NCBI GenBank assembly: GCA_023409535.1
Contig: JAEYGZ010000038.1
Span: 248,001 to 312,000 of the forward strand
Reading direction: 5' to 3'
Length of the DNA stretch: 64,000 nucleotides
Source of the DNA: Bacillota bacterium
GTDB taxonomy: Bacteria; Bacillota; Clostridia; Lachnospirales; Lachnospiraceae
Positions 60,339 through 64,000 of this stretch are shown here, in pieces (position 1 is the stretch's first letter; each line of letters opens with the position of its first letter). Both the position numbers and the translations under genes were made by a program. A model generated the notes under the pieces. The model was not told the DNA's origin and did no database searches. It saw only the letters and a program-made list of their open reading frames with translations.

Positions 60339-61326
60339 TACAATTCTCCTTTATTGTAAGTAGCATAAGCTCGATGGCAATATCAAAGTTAACATTTGCC
60401 TTTAACCTTATTTTTGCCTTTTCCATCGCGCTTATGATATTTTCCACATTTTCATAGCTTCTTTTGTTCGCCTGCTGTTTAATAAAGGTCAGCTCGTCCC
60501 TGTATAATAAAAGATTCGGGTCCATGGTCGCCTTATACATGATGACATCCCTGTACCACAACATCATTAAATCAATATAGTCCTCGATTACCGGCTTATT
60601 CGCACTTAAAAACTTGAGTCCGGAGACCACCTCATAAAGCTCCATTTCATCAATGTATTTCAGGATATGGAGAACATCCTCCTTCATCTTTTCAAATTCC
60701 TCGGAAGATGCGTATTTAATTGCCTTGCCTACGTTGCCGCTGGAGAAGTCAGCCGCCATCTGCGCCTTATAATCCGGGATATGATGGCGGGTCATAAGAA
60801 ATTCTTTGATCGCAGCTTTATCCACGGGCTTTAAGTTCAATACCACACATCTGGAGAGAATTGTCGGCAAAATTGCTCCGATATTACTTACCAGAAGAAG
60901 AACAATCGCATATTCCGGCGGTTCTTCCATTGTTTTCAGCAATGCATTCTGAGCCTGCTCCGTCAGCTTGTCCGCGTCATCGATCATATAAATCTTATAT
61001 TTACTGTCATAGGGCTTCACTTGTATATCGGCATTTACCTGAAGTCTGATATCATCAACTCCGATACTTACCTTCTCATGAGTAACACGTATAATATCAG
61101 GGTGATTGCCGGTATCCGCCTGCAGACAGGATTTGCAGCGATTGCAGGATAGAATACCCTTCTCTTCACACTGCAAAGTCTTTGCAAATGTCTCTGCAAG
61201 CAGCTTCTTACCCATGCCGTCTTCCCCATGGAAGATGTAGGCATGAGAAACCTTCCCTGCACTGATTGCATTTTGAAGATGCTGTATAATACTTTCATGG
61301 CCAATAATCTGCTCAAAGCCCTGCAT
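60331..61326 (-). CDS. holB: DNA polymerase III delta-prime subunit
   Basis: 331 aa from the ATG at 61326 with GGAGA 5 bp upstream. Clamp-loader AAA+ subunit. P-loop HGEDGMGKKLLAETFA near residue 36 (GxxGxGK, with Lys), the zinc module CEEKGILSCNRCKSCLQ near 55, the sensor ILSRC near 160 and the C-terminal helical collar. Together with the tau/gamma and delta subunits it loads the sliding clamp. Located between yaaR and ricT as in most Firmicutes. Confidence 0.93.
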   Translation of the reverse strand: MQGFEQIIGHESIIQHLQNAISAGKVSHAYIFHGEDGMGKKLLAETFAKTLQCEEKGILSCNRCKSCLQADTGNHPDIIRVTHEKVSIGVDDIRLQVNADIQVKPYDSKYKIYMIDDADKLTEQAQNALLKTMEEPPEYAIVLLLVSNIGAILPTILSRCVVLNLKPVDKAAIKEFLMTRHHIPDYKAQMAADFSSGNVGKAIKYASSEEFEKMKEDVLHILKYIDEMELYEVVSGLKFLSANKPVIEDYIDLMMLWYRDVIMYKATMDPNLLLYRDELTFIKQQANKRSYENVENIISAMEKAKIRLKANVNFDIAIELMLLTIKENCNG

Positions 61327-61365
61327 GTAAATCTCCAATCTTACGAAAACCCGTAGCTCATTGTA

Positions 61366-61806
61366 TTAAGTCAGGATATCCAGCAATAATCCTCTGATTT
61401 CATCTATTTTATTCAGAATAAGCATATGATCCTTCTCATCCTTGATCAGCTCTGCCGCCAGATCATCCAGATTCTTGTCCACCAGCTTGATCATGGTATA
61501 TACTCTATGTCTTCCCTTCTTATCAAGAAAATTCTCTCTCGAAAATTTGTGGGAACGGTTTACGATCTCGTTCATGAATTCCCTGATCAGCTCACGATAA
61601 CGCCTCATATCCTTAACGTCCATGTGCTTGGCAATTTTTTTGCCCCAGGTTGAGATCTCGTTTAACATACCGTTCAGCCGGTTCTGTAAATCCTGCTCCT
61701 CAATATTTGATATTAGGGTAAACTTAAAGGAGCCATCTGCTTCAGGCACAGGCGGCTTATGCTCAATCTGATTGATTGCTTGCATCTGGTTTACTTTAAT
61801 ATCCAT
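61366..61806 (-). CDS. YaaR family protein (DUF327)
   Basis: 146 aa, all-helical. The sequence LNEISTWGKKIAKHMDVKDMRRYRELIREFMNEIV, given here in part, and RKHRVYTMIKLVDKNLD-type block (GRHRVYTMIKLVDKNLDDL) define YaaR. Function unknown; it is invariably near holB and ricT in Firmicutes. Start behind CGGAGG. Confidence 0.9.
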   Translation of the reverse strand: MDIKVNQMQAINQIEHKPPVPEADGSFKFTLISNIEEQDLQNRLNGMLNEISTWGKKIAKHMDVKDMRRYRELIREFMNEIVNRSHKFSRENFLDKKGRHRVYTMIKLVDKNLDDLAAELIKDEKDHMLILNKIDEIRGLLLDILT

Positions 61807-61861
61807 AGTCTTTCCTCCGGGTTTATTACCTAAGAGAATAATACCACATTTCTTCCCTACA

Positions 61862-62449
61862 TTACAGCAATTTTTTTATATCCTCCAATACCTGGTAAAT
61901 ACAGATATTTGCATCAAGGTTCTGATACCTCTTTGTTATATTGCATCTGGCAATATTCTCTTCACAAAAATCCTCTTCATCCGCAAGGTAACGCCGGCAC
62001 AATTCTGCATATTTTGGCTGTTCCTGCTTAAGTTCACGCTTGAGGGCACGCATGAGACGCACCCCGTCTTCCACCTCGATGTAGATAGGAACAACATGCT
62101 CTTCCCCGAAGTATTCCCTTATCTGCAGATAGGTTTCCAGGGTGCCGATCATCAGATAATTGGCTTCCTCCAGATTGATCTGTCCGTCATTAACGGTAAA
62201 ATAATGCCATGTCCCGTGAACCGTCTCGTAAGCTCGATGCTCAATGATCTTATTCTGCTCCTGAAGCTCCTTTAATCTGTTCTCATCTACAAAATAATAT
62301 TCCACTCCGTCCGCCTCGGATTTGCGGATAGGCCTTGTGGTATACATGACCGCTGTTTTTAAATTAAGCGCCTCTTCCTCCAGCAGCCTTTTATAAATGG
62401 TATCTTTCCCCGTAGCACTTTTACCCATAACGATAAAGATTTTAGACAT
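61862..62449 (-). CDS. Guanylate-kinase-like nucleotide kinase
   Basis: 195 aa. P-loop GKSATGKDT at residues 9-17, then the GMP-binding pattern MYTTRPIRKSEADGVEYYFVD (S/T-T-R-P-x-R-x-x-E-x-x-G-x-x-Y-x-F-V). The C-terminal part, with CRRYLADEEDFCEENIARCNITKRYQN, is unlike standard guanylate kinases. Its place, between the PLP decarboxylase and yaaR, is where Bacillus has tmk, so it may be a second guanylate kinase or a kinase with other specificity. No thymidylate kinase gene is visible. Confidence 0.85.
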   Translation of the reverse strand: MSKIFIVMGKSATGKDTIYKRLLEEEALNLKTAVMYTTRPIRKSEADGVEYYFVDENRLKELQEQNKIIEHRAYETVHGTWHYFTVNDGQINLEEANYLMIGTLETYLQIREYFGEEHVVPIYIEVEDGVRLMRALKRELKQEQPKYAELCRRYLADEEDFCEENIARCNITKRYQNLDANICIYQVLEDIKKLL

Positions 62450-62520
62450 TCTATAATTCCTTTCCTTATCCTTAGCATTCTGATCTTACCTCTATACTTG
62501 AATCTTAGAATCAGTTTGTA

Positions 62521-62541
62521 CAGCGTGCAAGCCGCACGCTG
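62521..62541. repeat. Small hairpin between the kinase and decarboxylase genes
   Basis: CAGCGTGC and GCACGCTG, perfect 8-bp arms with a 5-nt loop; no T-run on the minus strand, so not a clear terminator. Confidence 0.35.
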
Positions 62542-62565
62542 GGACGACGCAGACACAAACTTCCA

Positions 62566-62597
62566 AGTGTGAATTATTCTTTTCAATAATTCACACT
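62566..62597. repeat. Perfect 13-bp palindrome over the decarboxylase stop codon
   Basis: AGTGTGAATTATT and AATAATTCACACT, perfect 13-bp arms with a 6-nt spacer; the TGA stop codon lies in it. Confidence 0.6.
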
Positions 62598-64000
62598 AAC
62601 TACTTCAATTTTATCCTGAAATTCGCCGTTTAAACCGGTGACGGATATTCCATCCTTTTTCGCGCGGCCGACATAGTCTATCAGTTCCTTCTTAATAACC
62701 TCTCCGGGGATCAAAACAGGTGTCCCCGGCGGAAACAGACAGACAAATACGGCACTGATCCTCCCGGCACTTTCCCGAAACGCTATTTGCCGTGTCGGTG
62801 CGGTCCACGCCTCACTTGGCAGCATCACTGCGTCCTGCATTGCAGCTTTTTCATTCACAGCCGCGGTCTGTTCTGCCGGAGGATCCTCATACTCAGCCGA
62901 TACCGCAAGCTGCTCCTCCTCTATCTCAAGCAAGGCCTTCCCTAACCGCTCAAAGCCTTCCGGTGTATCACAGATACTGGTCATACCCAGCACATAGTCC
63001 GGTGCACCCATTTCCATCTCAATGTGATATTTCTCCCTGAGAAGCGCTTGAAGTCCATGCCCGCTCAGCCCTGTCCCCTGCGTCGAGACCGTAATCTTGG
63101 ATCGATCCAGTGCATAGATGCCGGCTGCCCCTATGACCTCCTGCGTAAGCAGCTTAAATCTCTTCAATCCCTGCAGAGACCGATAGAAGCCGGTAAGCAG
63201 CCTGTCATATTCCCGGAACAGCTCCCCGGCATTGTTCTCAAGAAGATGAACACAGCGGTCTATTCCCGCCATTAATACATAGGAGGGGCTGCTGCTTTCA
63301 TAGATCGCAAGGTATTGGCTGACCCTGTGGTCCAGCGTACTGTCATTGGAGTGGAGAACGGCAGACTGGGTGAATGCCGGCAGAGTCTTGTGAAGACTTT
63401 GGATGACCAGGTCCGCCCCTAAGGTTACCGCACTTTCCGGAAATCCGGAATGAAATCCAAAATGTGCCCCATGGGCTTCATCCACCAGCAAACGTGCCCC
63501 ATACCGGTGTACAATCCCGGCAATCGATGGAATATCCGATACCATTCCCTCATAAGTGGGTGAGGTAATGACAACAAGCTTAACATCCTGATGCTTTATC
63601 AACGCCTCCTCAATATCGGAAGGAAGAATTCCACCATACAGGGGTGATTTATTAATTTTTTGTGGATAACAATAGACCGGAACGAGTCCCATGAGGATAA
63701 CCGCATGATACACCGACTTATGGGAATTTCTTGAGATCAAAATCTTATCTCCGCGATTTACACCGGCCGAGATTCCCGCCAGAATTCCCGCAGTACTGCC
63801 GTTCACCAGCGGATAGGATCTCCCTGCTTTATATAACCGGCTAAGCCGCTCCGATAACGATAACAGGATCCCCTCCTGCTGATGCAGATTATCAAAGCCC
63901 TCAATCTCCGTAATGTCAAGCGCATATGGATTTCCCATGCTGTTAAGCCTTGTATTTCTCTTATGCCCGGGCATGTGCATCGGATAATAATCTTCCTTAC
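62583..64000 (-). CDS. Orn/Lys/Arg decarboxylase family PLP enzyme (YaaO-like), partial
   Basis: At least 472 codons; the frame is open to the window edge and reads KEDYYPMHMPGHKR, so the true start lies beyond 64000. Fold type I PLP enzyme: PLVNGSTAGILAGISA with the phosphate-binding Gly/Ser residues, SRNSHKSVYHA, LLVDEAHGAHFGFH (PLP Asp) and QSLHKTLPAFTQSAVLH with the PLP-lysine. The C-terminal domain has FPPGTPVLIPGE. Members decarboxylate basic amino acids to polyamines; YaaO-type proteins next to tmk/yaaR have no confirmed substrate. The last gene of the window's housekeeping cluster. Confidence 0.92.
   Translation of the reverse strand, partial: KEDYYPMHMPGHKRNTRLNSMGNPYALDITEIEGFDNLHQQEGILLSLSERLSRLYKAGRSYPLVNGSTAGILAGISAGVNRGDKILISRNSHKSVYHAVILMGLVPVYCYPQKINKSPLYGGILPSDIEEALIKHQDVKLVVITSPTYEGMVSDIPSIAGIVHRYGARLLVDEAHGAHFGFHSGFPESAVTLGADLVIQSLHKTLPAFTQSAVLHSNDSTLDHRVSQYLAIYESSSPSYVLMAGIDRCVHLLENNAGELFREYDRLLTGFYRSLQGLKRFKLLTQEVIGAAGIYALDRSKITVSTQGTGLSGHGLQALLREKYHIEMEMGAPDYVLGMTSICDTPEGFERLGKALLEIEEEQLAVSAEYEDPPAEQTAAVNEKAAMQDAVMLPSEAWTAPTRQIAFRESAGRISAVFVCLFPPGTPVLIPGEVIKKELIDYVGRAKKDGISVTGLNGEFQDKIEVVSVNY

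Noticed and set aside
62521..62541. Hairpin as terminator of the decarboxylase gene
   Set aside because: No T-tract follows on the minus strand.
62359..62586. 75-aa basic minus-strand frame
   Set aside because: Out of frame with the overlapping kinase gene, no ribosome site, spans a hairpin.
1..64000. Insertion sequences, prophage, tRNA or rRNA genes, recent gene transfer
   Set aside because: No transposase, integrase, tRNA cloverleaf or rRNA sequence recognised; base composition is fairly even by eye.

Overview
The window reads as chromosomal core sequence of an anaerobic, endospore-forming member of the Clostridia, most likely the Lachnospiraceae (Anaerocolumna / Lachnoclostridium-like). 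The evidence is spore genes (SpmA, SpmB, a CotS-family coat protein, an AbrB/SpoVT-type regulator), a large Gram-positive SRP RNA, Firmicutes RNA switches (proline T-box, SAM-I riboswitch, glmS ribozyme), a glycyl-radical-type activating enzyme and the AmmeMemoRadiSam pair. I see no tRNA, rRNA operon, transposase, phage gene or CRISPR array. Most genes lie on the minus strand.

Layout. 0.1-9.5 kb: iron alcohol dehydrogenase, ClpB, a plus-strand block (GNAT, small unknown, AzlC/AzlD), then HD-GYP phosphodiesterase, exonuclease III, HAD phosphatase and two small Cys proteins. 9.6-20.5 kb: hemolysin III-like protein with a repeat-rich promoter, Pgi, a coiled-coil membrane protein, a PEGA protein, a CotS-type kinase-fold protein, CCA-adding enzyme, a 44-aa membrane peptide, and ProS under a T-box. 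20.6-24.3 kb: a self-contained ABC exporter operon with its ArsR regulator, a consensus promoter and a 12-bp-arm palindrome. 24.4-30.9 kb: GH27 alpha-galactosidase, AI-2E-type exporter, a kinase/ParB-like fusion, and a NitT/TauT-type ABC importer with a TM1266-family protein behind a structured leader RNA. 31-36 kb: two-component pair, MetK with SAM-I riboswitch, MurA. 36.6-41 kb: an uncharacterised group (Ig-like protein; TPR plus degenerate AAA protein; 778-aa cyclic-nucleotide-binding-domain protein). 41-50.3 kb: SRP RNA, TadA, radical SAM activase, GNAT, DUF6128 protein, RsmA, methyltransferase, TatD, Bax-inhibitor-like protein, GlmS with its ribozyme. 50.8-56.3 kb: a 51-aa protein, AmmeMemoRadiSam pair, XRE regulator, SpmA/SpmB, AbrB. 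56.3-64 kb: TPR/MORN protein, then the conserved housekeeping run RsmI, TrmN6-like, RicT/YaaT, HolB, YaaR, guanylate-kinase-like protein and a PLP decarboxylase that runs off the right edge.

The best candidates for undescribed biology are the leader RNA at about 30,732-30,866 controlling TM1266 plus an ABC importer, the Ig/TPR-AAA/cNMP group at 36.6-41 kb, the P-loop kinase/ParB-like fusion at 27.0-27.8 kb, and a short reading frame whose stop codon sits on the glmS ribozyme cleavage site. Family names come from recalled motifs and were not checked against any database. Promoters, operators and terminators were found by eye.
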